Positions 8,886 through 18,096 are shown, counted from the stretch's first letter. The stretch: 64,000 nt of DNA from Sphaerisporangium fuscum (GCF_018531465.1 NZ_JAHDTF010000048.1:1-64000), one strand, 5' to 3'. The notes: generated from the sequence alone by a model not told the origin. Program-made: numbers and translations.

Positions 8886-10547
8886 ATGGTGAGGGGGAAG
8901 CCGTTGGGCGCGTCCGAACCGGTGGCGGGCCCGGTGCCGCAGGCCGGGCCCGTGCTGGAGGCCGGGCCGGTGCTGGAGGCCGACAACGTCACCAAACGTT
9001 TCCCGGGCGTCGTCGCGCTCGACGGGGTGTCGTTCGCCCTGCTCGCCGGCGAGGTGCACGCCCTGGTGGGCGAGAACGGCGCCGGGAAGTCGACCCTGAT
9101 CAAGATCTTCACGGGCGTCCACCGGCCGGACGGCGGCGAGCTGCGGTACCTCGGTGAGCCCGCCGCCTTCGCCACGCCGCTGGACGCCCAGCGGTCGGGT
9201 ATCTCGACGATCTATCAGGAGGTCAACCTCGTCCCGATGATGAGCGTGGCCCGCAATCTGCTGCTCGGCCGCGAACCGCGCAACCGGCTCGGCGTCATCG
9301 ACGCCGCCCGCATGTACGCCGAGGCCGAGCGCCTCCTCGGACGGTACGGCGTGCGGACCGACGTCCGCCGTCCCCTCCGCACGCTCGGCATGGGGGCGCA
9401 GCAGATGGTCGCCCTGGCCAGGGCGGTGTCCGTCCGGGCGAAGGTCGTCATCATGGACGAGCCGACCTCCTCGCTCGAACCCCGCGAGGTCGACACGCTG
9501 TTCGAGGTGATCAGGCGGCTCCGCGACGACGGCATCGCCGTGATCTACGTCAGTCACCGGCTCGACGAGCTCTACCAGGTGTGCGACCGGGTCACCGTGC
9601 TCCGCGACGGGCGGCTCGCGCACACCGGCCCGATGGCCGGCCTGGAGCGGCTCCAGCTCATCTCGCTCATGCTCGGCCGCGACCTCGACGAGGTGCGCAG
9701 CGGCGGGGCGACCAGGTTCTCCCGCGAGCAGCACGCCACCTCGGCGGGCGAACCGGGCGAACCGGTCGTGCGGGCCCGCGGGCTCACCCGGCGGCACGTC
9801 CTGCGCGAGGTCTCGGTCAGCGTACGGCCCGGCGAGGTGGTCGGCCTCGGCGGGCTCCTCGGGGCGGGCCGCAGCGAGACGGCGAAGGCGATCATGGGGG
9901 CGCTGCCGCTCGACGCCGGGGAGGTGGAGGTGGCCGGGCTCGCGCTGCCCCGCGGCTCCACCGCCGCGGCGATCCGCGCGGGCGTCAGCCTCCTCCCCGA
10001 GGACCGCAAGGCCGAAGGGATCATTCCGAACCTCTCGGTCCGCGAGAACATCGCCCTGGCCTCCCTCCCCCACCTGGCCAGGGGCGGGGTGGTGTCGGAC
10101 GCCCGCGTCGACGAGATCGTCGGCACCTACATGCGCCGGCTCCGCATCAAGGCCGCCTCGCCCGACCAGAAGGTGTCGGAACTGTCCGGCGGCAACCAGC
10201 AGAAGGTGCTGCTGGCGCGCTGGCTCGCCATGCGGCCCAAGGCGCTGCTGCTCGACGAGCCCACGCGCGGCATCGACGTGGGCGCGAAGGCCGAGGTCCA
10301 GGGCCTGATCGACGAGCTGGCGGGCGAGGGCCTGGGCGTGCTGCTGATCTCCTCCGACCTGGAGGAACTCGCGGAGGGCGCCGACCGCATCGTCGTCCTC
10401 CGGGAGGGCGCCGTGGTGGCCGAGCTGTCCGGCGCCGATGTGACCGAGGAAGGAATCATGGCCTCCATCGCCGACCATTCCCCGCCGCCCCGGGATCCCC
10501 TGCCGGAACCGGCCGGGGACCACTCCGCCGAAGGCGGGCCCCGATGA
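8886..10547 (+). CDS. ytfR: Sugar ABC transporter ATPase, YtfR-like, two ABC domains
   Basis: The frame runs from ATG 8886. A TTG at 8904, six codons in, has the better ribosome site (GAGGGGGA). Domain 1: Walker A GENGAGKSTLI, Walker B VVIMDEPTSSLEP. Domain 2: degenerate Walker A GLLGAGRSETAKA, signature LSGGNQQKVLLARW, Walker B LLLDEPTRGIDV. The N-terminus carries a small in-frame duplication (GPVLEA twice). It begins three bases after the binding-protein stop and overlaps the first permease by ATGA, so it is co-translated with its partners. Confidence 0.93.
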   Translation: MVRGKPLGASEPVAGPVPQAGPVLEAGPVLEADNVTKRFPGVVALDGVSFALLAGEVHALVGENGAGKSTLIKIFTGVHRPDGGELRYLGEPAAFATPLDAQRSGISTIYQEVNLVPMMSVARNLLLGREPRNRLGVIDAARMYAEAERLLGRYGVRTDVRRPLRTLGMGAQQMVALARAVSVRAKVVIMDEPTSSLEPREVDTLFEVIRRLRDDGIAVIYVSHRLDELYQVCDRVTVLRDGRLAHTGPMAGLERLQLISLMLGRDLDEVRSGGATRFSREQHATSAGEPGEPVVRARGLTRRHVLREVSVSVRPGEVVGLGGLLGAGRSETAKAIMGALPLDAGEVEVAGLALPRGSTAAAIRAGVSLLPEDRKAEGIIPNLSVRENIALASLPHLARGGVVSDARVDEIVGTYMRRLRIKAASPDQKVSELSGGNQQKVLLARWLAMRPKALLLDEPTRGIDVGAKAEVQGLIDELAGEGLGVLLISSDLEELAEGADRIVVLREGAVVAELSGADVTEEGIMASIADHSPPPRDPLPEPAGDHSAEGGPR

Positions 10548-11512
10548 CCGACGCGACGGCCACGGCCCGGGTCCCGAAGGCCGACCGGGCGCGCCTGTTC
10601 GCCTGGCTCCAGGAGTACGGCGTGTACGCCGCCGTGCTCGCCCTGCTGCTCCTCAACGTGCTGTTCACCCCGAGGTTCATGGACGTCGCCAACTTCCGCA
10701 CCCAGCTCGTGCAGGTCACGCCCATCGTGATCGTGTCGCTGGGCATGGCGCTGGTGATCGGGACGCAGGGGATCGACCTGTCGGTCGGGTCGGTGATGGC
10801 GATGTCGGCCGCCATGGTGGTGCTCTACCTGGGGTACGGCGTGGTGCCCGCCGTGCTCGTGGCGCTCGTCGCGGGCGCCGTCGTCGGGGCCGCGGGCGGC
10901 TCACTGGTCGCGTACGTGGGCGTACAGCCCATCGTCGCCACGCTCGCGCTCCTCGTGGGCGTGCGCGGGCTGGCGAACGTGCTCGTGCCGCAGCTGATGG
11001 AGTTCCGCAACCCCGATCTGATCGCGCTCGGCAGCAGCTCGGTCGCGGGGGTCCCGATCATCGTGATCGTGGCGGCGGCGCTGACCCTCGTCGTGGCCTT
11101 CCTCGTGCGCCGGACGACGTTCGGCCGCCAGGTGGTCGCCATCGGCGGGAACCGTACGGCGAGCGAGCTGTCCGGACTGCCGGTGAAGCGGGTGCTGCTG
11201 ACCGTCTACATCATCTCGGGCGTGCTCGCCGCGCTGGCCGGGGTCCTCGCCACCGCCCGGCTGCAGGCGAGCGACCCCACTTCGCTCGGGCTGTTCATCG
11301 AGCTGTCGGCGATCACCGCCGTGGTGGTCGGCGGCACCCCGCTGGCGGGCGGGCGGATCAGGGTCTTCAGCACCGTCATGGGGGCCCTGCTGATGCAGCT
11401 GCTCTCCGCGACGCTCATCAAGCACAACCTGCCCCAGTCGTGGACGCAGATGGTCCAGGCGGTCATCATCCTCGCCGCCGTGTACGTCACCCGGGAGCGT
11501 GGGACCCGATGA
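10544..11512 (+). CDS. ytfT: Sugar ABC transporter permease, YtfT/RbsC-like
   Basis: 322 residues with eight to ten membrane segments of the RbsC/AraH family. Family hallmarks are VSLGMALVIGTQGIDLSVGS and VVAIGGNRTASELSGLPVKR, where the second matches the cytoplasmic loop that meets the ATPase. The ATG at 10544 overlaps the ATPase stop by four bases, and its own stop overlaps the next permease by four. It should form a heterodimeric channel with that protein. Confidence 0.92.
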   Translation: MTDATATARVPKADRARLFAWLQEYGVYAAVLALLLLNVLFTPRFMDVANFRTQLVQVTPIVIVSLGMALVIGTQGIDLSVGSVMAMSAAMVVLYLGYGVVPAVLVALVAGAVVGAAGGSLVAYVGVQPIVATLALLVGVRGLANVLVPQLMEFRNPDLIALGSSSVAGVPIIVIVAAALTLVVAFLVRRTTFGRQVVAIGGNRTASELSGLPVKRVLLTVYIISGVLAALAGVLATARLQASDPTSLGLFIELSAITAVVVGGTPLAGGRIRVFSTVMGALLMQLLSATLIKHNLPQSWTQMVQAVIILAAVYVTRERGTR

Positions 11513-12519
11513 CCGATTCGACAGTGTCCCCCAAGCTGCGGGCCCCGGCCGTACGGACGGTGGGCGCCGCCCGCCGGGAGCGGCTGGGGCACCTCCTCCA
11601 GCACCACGGCGCCCTGATCGTCCTGGTGGCCCTCGTGGTCTTCGGCAGCGTGGCCTTCGACTTCTTCGCCAGCGCCGAGAACCTGGCGAGCATCGTGGTC
11701 TCGTCGTCGTTCCTCGCCCTCATCGCCCTCGGCATGACGTTCGTGATCATCAGCGGCGGCATCGACCTGTCGGTCGGGTCGCTGTTCGTCCTCGGCGGGG
11801 TGCTGGCGGCGTACGGCTCGCAGGCCGGCGCCGCGGTGGCGCTGCTGCTTCCCCTGGTGGTGTGCGGACTGGTCGGCCTCGTCCAAGGGGTGATCATCGC
11901 CAGGACCGGCATGGCGCCCTTCATCGTGACGCTGGCCGGCCTCCTCGGCGTGCGCGGCCTGATGCTGGCGATCTCGAACGAGGGCGCGACCACCTACCTC
12001 GTCAAGGACACGGCCTTCGCCCGTCTCGGCCAGGGAGAGCTGTTCGGCCTCACCTACCCGGTCTACATCACCGCGGTGCTGGCGGTGCTCGGCATGCTCC
12101 TGCTGCAACGCACCGGTTTCGGGCAGAACGTCTTCGCGATCGGCGGCAACGAGCAGGCGGCCACCTTGATGGGCGTGCCCGTCGCCCGGACCAAGATCAT
12201 GGTGTATCTCATGTCGGGCCTGCTCGCCGGGCTCGCGGGCGCGCTGAACGCGGCCCGGTTGTCCTCCGGCGTCACGATCCTGGGGATCGGGCTGGAGCTG
12301 GACGCGATCGCCGCGGTGGTCATCGGCGGGACGCTCCTGACCGGCGGGGCGGGCAGCGTGACCGGGACGATCTCCGGCGTGCTGCTGCTCGGGGTGATCC
12401 AGAGCCTCATCAACCAGGTCGGCGACCTCACCTCGTCGTTCCAGCAGGTCGTCAGCGGCGGCTTCCTCGCCCTGGTGGTGATCGCCCAGCGCCTGCTCAG
12501 CAAGGCCCAGCGCCTCTGA
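11509..12519 (+). CDS. yjfF: Sugar ABC transporter permease, YjfF-like
   Basis: 336 residues from the ATG at 11509, which overlaps the preceding stop. It is a second RbsC-type channel with IALGMTFVIISGGIDLSVGS, the coupling loop NVFAIGGNEQAATLMGVPV and TGGAGSVTGTISGVLLLGVI. Two different permeases after binding protein and ATPase reproduce the ytfQ-ytfR-ytfT-yjfF order known from E. coli, where the system imports galactofuranose. A strong hairpin follows, ending the operon. Confidence 0.92.
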   Translation: MTDSTVSPKLRAPAVRTVGAARRERLGHLLQHHGALIVLVALVVFGSVAFDFFASAENLASIVVSSSFLALIALGMTFVIISGGIDLSVGSLFVLGGVLAAYGSQAGAAVALLLPLVVCGLVGLVQGVIIARTGMAPFIVTLAGLLGVRGLMLAISNEGATTYLVKDTAFARLGQGELFGLTYPVYITAVLAVLGMLLLQRTGFGQNVFAIGGNEQAATLMGVPVARTKIMVYLMSGLLAGLAGALNAARLSSGVTILGIGLELDAIAAVVIGGTLLTGGAGSVTGTISGVLLLGVIQSLINQVGDLTSSFQQVVSGGFLALVVIAQRLLSKAQRL

Positions 12520-12546
12520 TTCCCTGTGCCGGACGCCGGGGAGGCG

Positions 12547-12573
12547 GGCCGGCGGGAGCGCGTCCCGCCGGCC
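12547..12573 (+). terminator. Hairpin terminator after the sugar importer operon
   Basis: A perfect 11-base stem, GGCCGGCGGGA / TCCCGCCGGCC, with a 5-base loop, 27 bases after the YjfF-like stop. No T run, as is common in high-GC actinobacteria. Confidence 0.65.
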
Positions 12574-12662
12574 GACGCCGGTCCCGTTCTCCGCACATCG
12601 CCCTCATCCGCCTGCGTCGATCACTGATGATCAGGGAGATCCGGGTCGTGCGGAGTACAGGT

Positions 12663-12959
12663 CTAGATTCCTGCGGGCACCCGGCCGCCGAAGCGGCGGC
12701 TCATGCGCTCCCCACGCTCCTCCATGGGCTGACCGGAGATCATCTCCTCCCGGGTCTCCTCGAGCCGGAGGGCGACCCCGAGCGCGAAGAAGGTCGGCGC
12801 CCATTCGCCGACGAACAGCCCCCAGCGGTCGGCGCGGGCGATGTCGCCTTCGTACTCCTTGGACAGCAACCAGGAGATGAACGACGCGCCGACGGACATC
12901 ACCCCGGCGGTGTACATCATGCCGGAGCGTATGCCCATCCTGTGGAGTGTCCTGATCAT
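12663..12959 (-). CDS. Small two-helix membrane protein, hypothetical
   Basis: 98 residues. The ATG at 12959 (MIRTLHRMGI) is preceded by a strong GGGGGG ribosome site, so the longer upstream frame is not used. Two hydrophobic stretches (GMMYTAGVMSVGASFISWLL and WAPTFFALGVAL) predict a membrane hairpin, followed by a charged cytoplasmic tail rich in Glu, Arg and Met. No family recognised. It is isolated between the sugar operon and a monooxygenase gene. Confidence 0.6.
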   Translation of the reverse strand: MIRTLHRMGIRSGMMYTAGVMSVGASFISWLLSKEYEGDIARADRWGLFVGEWAPTFFALGVALRLEETREEMISGQPMEERGERMSRRFGGRVPAGI

Positions 12960-13242
12960 ATGCCCCCCTTTATCGCGGCGTCTTTCGCTCCGTTTCCTAC
13001 CCTTCACGGGGTGGCGTAACGATAAGCGTGAATAGGGGGATAAGCCCTGATCAGGGAAGACGCAAGGCATTGAGATGGCACCCCGTGGCCGTTTCTTCAC
13101 ACCGACCTGCCGGACATTTCCGCGTTATTGACGACGTCCTCCTTTTCCGTGACCCCGCCGATGGAAGGGCATGACCCGAAACAGTCCGGAAGCGGGACGG
13201 CGTCCGCGCTCCCGGACTCGTGCCGGGCCGGACGGCAGGGCC

Positions 13243-14436
13243 TCAGGCCTCGGGCAGGGGATCCTGGCCGAGCAACCGCTGTCCGTTCCTCGCCGACACG
13301 CGCACGTTCTCGAAGCCGTACCCGGTCATCGCCGCCTCGTACTCCGCCACCGCGTCGGCGACCGGCTTGCCCCGCGCGGCCACCTCGCCCAGCGCGGCGC
13401 CGAGGACGGCGGCGTCGCGCAGGGCGGTGTTGGCGCCGACGCCGCCGGCCGGGCTCATCGCGTGGATCGCGTCGCCGAGCAGGGTGATGTTCGTGGCCGG
13501 CCAGGGGTCGATGGGCACGCTGGTCCGCAGGACGAGCGGGAAGATCGTCTCGGTGTCCCAGTGCTCGATGATCCGGCGGACCCGGGGGTGCCAGCCTTCG
13601 ATCATCTCCAGCGTCATGGCCTGGAGTTCGCTCCCCGACATCGCGCGCAGTCCGTCGTCGTCACAGGGCAGGAACTCCGGACGCGCGCCGAACGTGCAGG
13701 TCATGTAGTCCTGCGTGTCGGGCAGTGGCACCTCCGGGGCGAGCCGGGCAGCCGCCTGAGCGGGCGGCTCGGGGAACCGTACCGGGGCCACTCCGACGAA
13801 GTTCCGGTTCGGCCCGATGATCGGGGTGAACACCGCGAACATCTCGTCCAGGAACAACCCGCGCGTCTCCGCGGTCAGCGGGACCTTGCCGTACAGCTGC
13901 CGCAGGCCGGTGTCGACGATGCGGGCCTGCGGCAGGTACTGCTCGCGCACCGGGGAGTTCACCCCGTCGGCCGCGACGAGCACGTCGCCGACCGCCGCCG
14001 TGCCGTCGGAGAAGTACGCGGTGACGCGGCCGTCGGCGTTCCTCTCGAAGTGGGTGTACCGCTTGCCGAAGGAGGCGACGCGCTCGACGCCCGCCAGGAG
14101 GATCCGCCGCAGCACCAGCCGGTCCACGGCGAGGTGGACGTCGTCGCCGGACGGCTCCAGCATGGCCGGCCGTCCGAGGTTGTGGTCGAAGACGGGCGTG
14201 CTCGTGCGCGGGGTGCCGGAGGTGGCGAGGAACAGCTCGTACAGGTGCTCGGGCAGGTTCCGCGCCAGCGCGCGGGCGCCGTGGCCGTCGATGTGGATGC
14301 GGTAGCCCTGCCGGCGGGAGGTCAGAGAGTCGTCCCGTTCGTACACGCTGACGTCGACGCCCTGCCGGAGGAGCCCCTGCGCCAGGCACAGCCCGCCCAG
14401 CCCGGCGCCGATGATGATGACATGCGGATGCGGCAT
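13243..14436 (-). CDS. FAD-dependent monooxygenase (PHBH fold)
   Basis: 397 residues from the ATG at 14436, which follows GAGGAAGGGA. The N-terminal Rossmann motif is HVIIIGAGLGGLCLAQGLL. The DG motif is VLVAADGVNSPVREQ and the second FAD motif is GDAIHAMSPAGGVGANTALR. These define group A flavoprotein hydroxylases, which use NAD(P)H and oxygen on aromatic or polyketide substrates. No pathway genes lie nearby, so it probably acts in detoxification or drug modification. It is divergent from the secreted SRPBCC gene. Confidence 0.9.
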   Translation of the reverse strand: MPHPHVIIIGAGLGGLCLAQGLLRQGVDVSVYERDDSLTSRRQGYRIHIDGHGARALARNLPEHLYELFLATSGTPRTSTPVFDHNLGRPAMLEPSGDDVHLAVDRLVLRRILLAGVERVASFGKRYTHFERNADGRVTAYFSDGTAAVGDVLVAADGVNSPVREQYLPQARIVDTGLRQLYGKVPLTAETRGLFLDEMFAVFTPIIGPNRNFVGVAPVRFPEPPAQAAARLAPEVPLPDTQDYMTCTFGARPEFLPCDDDGLRAMSGSELQAMTLEMIEGWHPRVRRIIEHWDTETIFPLVLRTSVPIDPWPATNITLLGDAIHAMSPAGGVGANTALRDAAVLGAALGEVAARGKPVADAVAEYEAAMTGYGFENVRVSARNGQRLLGQDPLPEA

Positions 14437-14704
14437 CGCAACCGTCCCTTCCTCGGAGCATGACAGAGAAAGGGACGCACAGGTCACATCTCACCGAGAT
14501 GTGGTGTTCAACGCGATGCGCCGCCCGGACTAACCCATACCGGACCGTGGTCTTCGCGCGTCCTCCACCGGGAGGCTAGCACCGGGGTGGCGGCCTCGGT
14601 AAGCGGTGCAAACTTTTCTCTGCGTCTTCCGCTCAAAGGGCGGTAAATCACGATCACATGCGATAGAAGAGCATTCGCACCTACTGTCGCCTCTTGAGGT
14701 ATTC

Positions 14705-15349
14705 GTGAAGAAACTCATCAGACTTCTCGCGGCCCCGCTGGTCGCCGCGACCGTCATCCTCACCGCGATGTCCGCCCCGGCCGGCGCGGACACCACCGAG
14801 ACCGACGCCGAACTGGCCGCCCAGTGGCAGGCCGCGTGGGACACCTACAAGTTCTACGACACCACTCCCCCCGCGCCGGACTCGGGACGGAGCCGGGCCG
14901 TACGCGAGATCTCGATCACGATCGACGCGCCGATCGGCAAGGTGTTCCCCGCCTACTCCAACATCAACAACCACCTCGGCCGGGCCCCGTTCCTCAAGCG
15001 CGTGGTCACCTACAAGGACTGGACCCAGGACGACATCCGCACCATCAACTTCACCGCGATCGAGGACATCCCCTACCAGGGCACGATCGTGACCAGCAAG
15101 ACCCAGGCCCAGCAGCGCATCCACCGCGACGAGCTCTACTACGAGACCGACACCTGGTCCGAGCCGAACGTCGTCACGCACCAGAAGATCACGTTCACTC
15201 CCGTGCCGCTCGGCAGGACCACGGTCACCGAGCGTCTCACCTTCGACGCGGACGCCTCGCTGATCGACTTCGTCGCCGACAACGGCGCCGGCGCGCACCA
15301 GCAGACCCAGGTGGCCCTGAAGCAGGCGATCGAGAGCGGCCGGCTCTGA
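14705..15349 (+). CDS. Secreted SRPBCC-fold protein
   Basis: 214 residues from GTG 14705, with TTGAGG just upstream. The longer frame from 14606 lacks a ribosome site. The signal peptide is KKLIRLLAAPLVAATVILTA with cleavage near AGA-DTT. The mature part resembles the START/SRPBCC lipid-binding fold (REISITIDAPIGKVFPAYSN at the start, a long amphipathic helix at the end). Export of this fold is unusual and function is unknown. It ends convergently with the MFS gene across a strong shared terminator. Confidence 0.75.
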   Translation: MKKLIRLLAAPLVAATVILTAMSAPAGADTTETDAELAAQWQAAWDTYKFYDTTPPAPDSGRSRAVREISITIDAPIGKVFPAYSNINNHLGRAPFLKRVVTYKDWTQDDIRTINFTAIEDIPYQGTIVTSKTQAQQRIHRDELYYETDTWSEPNVVTHQKITFTPVPLGRTTVTERLTFDADASLIDFVADNGAGAHQQTQVALKQAIESGRL

Positions 15350-15394
15350 TCCCTGTTCTCGACGACCCTCCGGCCCGGGAACGGCGCCGGACGA

Positions 15395-15423
15395 CCGGGG
15401 TCCGCTCACCGAGCGGACCCCGG
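15395..15423. terminator. Bidirectional terminator between convergent genes
   Basis: A perfect 13-base stem CCGGGGTCCGCTC / GAGCGGACCCCGG with a three-base loop, followed by TTT on the plus strand. It sits between the stops of the SRPBCC (+) and MFS (-) genes. Confidence 0.8.
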
Positions 15424-15425
15424 TT

Positions 15426-16634
15426 TCAGTTTCCGGCGACCGGCGAGCACTCGGGGACGGCCGCGGCGCCGGCGTCGGCCGTACGGGAGCGAGTGCTCCG
15501 CAGGACGCCGGCCGCGACCGTACCGAGCCCGGCCACGCCGAGCGCCGCGCCGATCCAGGCCACCGACGGATACCCGGCGCCCGCGTCGATCGCCAGGCCA
15601 CCGAGCCACGGTCCCGCGGTGATCCCGACGTTGAAGGCCGAGACGTTCGTGGCGGCGGCCAGCGTCGGGGCCCCGTCCGCCAGGCTGAACACCCGCGTGT
15701 TCAGCGCGGGGTTGACGAAGAACCCGAACGCGCCGAGCAGGAAGACCAGCGGGACGGCGAGCGCGGGGGTGCCGCCGGCCAGGGCCAGGCCGGCCGAGAC
15801 GACGACGGCCCCCGCGATCCCGAGGTAGAGCGTGCCGACCGGGTGCGCGTCGGCCCTGCGGCCGCCGATCGTGATGCCGATGAGCGCACCCGCGCCGTAC
15901 AGGGCCAGCACCCCGGGCACCCAGCTCGACGGCAGCCCGGTCGTTTCCGTCAGAAACGGCGCGAGGTAGCTGAACGTGACGAGCAGAGCGCCGGTGGCCA
16001 GCGCCGTCGTGCCGTACGCCAGCCACAGCCGTGGGGCGGCCATGGCGCGCAGTTCGTCACGCAGCCGAGGGGCACCGGCCCCGCTGGGACGGCCGCCGGG
16101 AATGGTGGCGAGCACGCCGATCGTCGCGAGGGCCGAAAGGACCGCCACCGCCCAGAAGGCCGCCCGCCATCCGAGGTGCTGGCCGATGAGCGTGCCCGCC
16201 GGGAGGCCGATGATCGTGGCCACGGTGAGGCCGCCCGCGATGATGCTCATCGCCTTGCCCCGCGCGTTCGCGGGCACCAGGCCGACCGCGGTGACCGCGG
16301 CGACGGCCCAGAAGCCCGCGTAGACGAACGCGCCCACGATCCGGGTGACGAAGAGCAGCCCGTAGCCCGGCGTCAGCGCCCCGGCGACGTGCGCGAGCAC
16401 GAAGATCACCAGGAAGGCCAGCAGGGTCGTACGGCGTGGGCTGCGCAGGGTGACGACGGCCAGCACCGGCGCGCCCACGAGCATGCCGATGGCGAAGGCC
16501 GAGATCAGCATCCCGGCGTCGGGGATGGAGACCCCGAGGTCGGTGGCGATCTCGGGGAGCAGGCCCGCGAGCATCAGCTCGGAGGTGCCTTGGGCGAATA
16601 TCGCCAGGCCGAGGATGTAGACGGCCAAGGGCAT
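15426..16634 (-). CDS. MFS drug exporter of the Cmx/CmlR chloramphenicol-resistance group
   Basis: 402 residues from the ATG at 16634 (MPLAVYILGLAIFAQGTSEL), preceded by AGGGAGG. It has twelve predicted membrane helices. The N-terminus matches actinobacterial Cmx/Cml and arabinose-efflux-like exporters, including the loop TLRSPRRTTLLAFLVIF. The likely role is proton-driven drug export. It is directed away from the TetR gene on the same strand, and its promoter carries the same operator sequence as that of tetR, so it is probably the regulated target. Confidence 0.88.
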   Translation of the reverse strand: MPLAVYILGLAIFAQGTSELMLAGLLPEIATDLGVSIPDAGMLISAFAIGMLVGAPVLAVVTLRSPRRTTLLAFLVIFVLAHVAGALTPGYGLLFVTRIVGAFVYAGFWAVAAVTAVGLVPANARGKAMSIIAGGLTVATIIGLPAGTLIGQHLGWRAAFWAVAVLSALATIGVLATIPGGRPSGAGAPRLRDELRAMAAPRLWLAYGTTALATGALLVTFSYLAPFLTETTGLPSSWVPGVLALYGAGALIGITIGGRRADAHPVGTLYLGIAGAVVVSAGLALAGGTPALAVPLVFLLGAFGFFVNPALNTRVFSLADGAPTLAAATNVSAFNVGITAGPWLGGLAIDAGAGYPSVAWIGAALGVAGLGTVAAGVLRSTRSRTADAGAAAVPECSPVAGN

Positions 16635-16651
16635 CGGAGAGCCTCCCTGAT

Positions 16652-16675
16652 ATTTTGGATGGATCAGTTCAAAAT
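16652..16675. promoter_or_regulatory. TetR operator in front of the MFS exporter
   Basis: ATTTTG and CAAAAT form perfect outer arms around a central GATC. The core TTTTGGA--GATCAGT-CAA recurs upstream of the tetR gene at 17462-17483. It sits 18 bases before the exporter start. Confidence 0.6.
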
Positions 16676-16871
16676 GAGGGTGAAGAAAGGGATGGTTTAC
16701 GGCAGGCACGGATCAGCGCGGTGAGCCTCGACGGCGGGCCAGGCCGAGCCGTTCACGTCCGACAGACGTGGGCGCCCCCGGAGCCGGCCGGACCTTCTCG
16801 GAACCGCGCCTCAGCGGGCCGTCGGGGCCGTACGCCTCGGCGGCGGGCCGTCGGGGCCGTACCGGGGGCGC

Positions 16872-17450
16872 TCAGATCGCGCCGAGAGCGGTGGTCGCGA
16901 TCGCCTCCAACGTGACCCGGTCGGCACCCCCGCGCGCGGCGACGCGCATGCCGCCGATCGTGGCGACGACGAAGTGGGCGAGGGCGAGCGGGTCCTTGCC
17001 CGCGTCGATCTCTCCCGCGCGCATCCCCTCCTCGAACGCGACGCGCAGCGCCTCCAGACGCCGCTCCTGGTCACGCCGGAGCAGGGCCGCGATCTCGGGA
17101 TCGCGCGGCGCCAGCTCGATCACGCTGTTGACCACCAGGCAGCCGAGGGGATCATCGGTGTCCGTCTCGACGGTGTTCCACAGCAGGGCCCGCACCTTCT
17201 CGCGTACCGGCAGGTCGCCTTCCAGCAGCTCGAACGTCGGCGCGTTCTTGGAACGCATGTAGCGGCGCAGGGCCTTCTCGAACAGGTCGTGCTTGCTGGT
17301 GAAGGTGTTGTAGATGCTGCTGCGGCCCAGTCCGGTGGCCTCGCACAGATCCTGGGTGGAGGTCGCCTCGTAGCCCGCGCTCCAGAACGCGCGCATCGCG
17401 GCCTCGACCGCCCGATCCTCGTCGAACATCCTCGGTCGTGCCATGAGCAC
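16872..17450 (-). CDS. TetR-family repressor
   Basis: About 190 residues. The start is GTG 17450 or, more typically, ATG 17444 (MARPRMFDEDRAVEAAMRAF). It has an N-terminal TetR helix-turn-helix (TSTQDLCEATGLGRSSIYNT, then FTSKHDLFEKAL) and an all-helical ligand domain. A near-identical operator lies just upstream of its own gene and of the MFS gene downstream, so it should repress both until the drug binds. No ribosome site is visible, and the message may be leaderless. Confidence 0.9.
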   Translation of the reverse strand: MLMARPRMFDEDRAVEAAMRAFWSAGYEATSTQDLCEATGLGRSSIYNTFTSKHDLFEKALRRYMRSKNAPTFELLEGDLPVREKVRALLWNTVETDTDDPLGCLVVNSVIELAPRDPEIAALLRRDQERRLEALRVAFEEGMRAGEIDAGKDPLALAHFVVATIGGMRVAARGGADRVTLEAIATTALGAI

Positions 17451-17461
17451 ACGGTAACACG

Positions 17462-17483
17462 TTTTGGAACGATCAGTGCAATA
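17462..17483. promoter_or_regulatory. TetR operator in front of tetR
   Basis: TTTTGGAACGATCAGTGCAA matches the site at the MFS promoter at nearly every arm position (TTTTGGA..GATCAGT.CAA). It lies 12 bases upstream of the regulator start, as expected for autorepression, and may also affect the divergent DoxX gene. Confidence 0.6.
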
Positions 17484-17598
17484 CGGAGTCGACTCGGCAG
17501 CGGAAAAATCTTGAAAAGAAATCGGGAGGCGTGTCGATTTCGGGGCGGGCCGGACGACGCGTGGTCAGAGAGCCGATCGAACCGGAAGGGCACCCCTC

Positions 17599-18018
17599 AT
17601 GGCCGCCACCCACGCCGCCGCCCCCGTCACCCGCACCCGCATGAGCGCCCTGCGCAGGACACTCTGGGTCCTGCAGATCCTCATCGCCGCCTTCTTGATC
17701 ATCGCGTCCGCGCTCCCCAAGTTCGCCGGCGAGGCGAACGCGGTGCACACCTTCGACCTGATCGGCTGGGGCCAGTGGTTCCGGTACGTGACCGGCGCCG
17801 TCGAGCTCGCCGGCGGGATCGGCCTGCTGATCCCGAGGCTGGCGGGCGCCGCCTCACTCGGCCTCATCGGCCTGATGGCCGGCGCCGCGCTCACCCAGAT
17901 CCTCGTCATCGAGCCCGCCTGGGCCCTCCTGCCCATCGGGATGGCCGTCGTGTTCGCTCTGGTCGCCCGGGACCGCCGGGAGGAGATCCGCGACCTGGTC
18001 CGCTCCGTCCTGCGCTGA
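17599..18018 (+). CDS. DoxX-family membrane protein
   Basis: 139 residues from an ATG after GGAAGGG. Four predicted membrane helices with the DoxX-like pattern: first helix VLQILIAAFLIIASALPKFA, then FDLIGWGQWFRYVTGAVELA, then GGIGLLIPRLAGAASLGLIG. Family members are small quinone- or thiol-redox-linked membrane proteins of mostly unknown role. It is divergent from tetR, so the same repressor may control it. A hairpin terminator follows. Confidence 0.85.
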   Translation: MAATHAAAPVTRTRMSALRRTLWVLQILIAAFLIIASALPKFAGEANAVHTFDLIGWGQWFRYVTGAVELAGGIGLLIPRLAGAASLGLIGLMAGAALTQILVIEPAWALLPIGMAVVFALVARDRREEIRDLVRSVLR

Positions 18019-18046
18019 CCACCCGGCGTTCACGCGAAGACCGAAC

Positions 18047-18071
18047 GGCCGCCCCCGCAGCGGGAGCGGCC
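18047..18071. terminator. Terminator between DoxX and NTF2-like genes
   Basis: GGCCGC (18047-18052) pairs with GCGGCC (18066-18071), with inner CCC/GGG pairing. Flanking CGCGAAG and CTTCGCG can extend the stem. It lies between convergent genes and probably serves both. Confidence 0.6.
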
Positions 18072-18096
18072 TTCGCGCGCTCCCCCGGCCGTCGGA

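Noticed and set aside
5145..10523. A 1792-codon open frame on the minus strand
   Set aside because: It is antisense to the glycosidase and importer genes, Gly/Arg/Asp/Val-rich without domains, and results from GC-rich codon bias.
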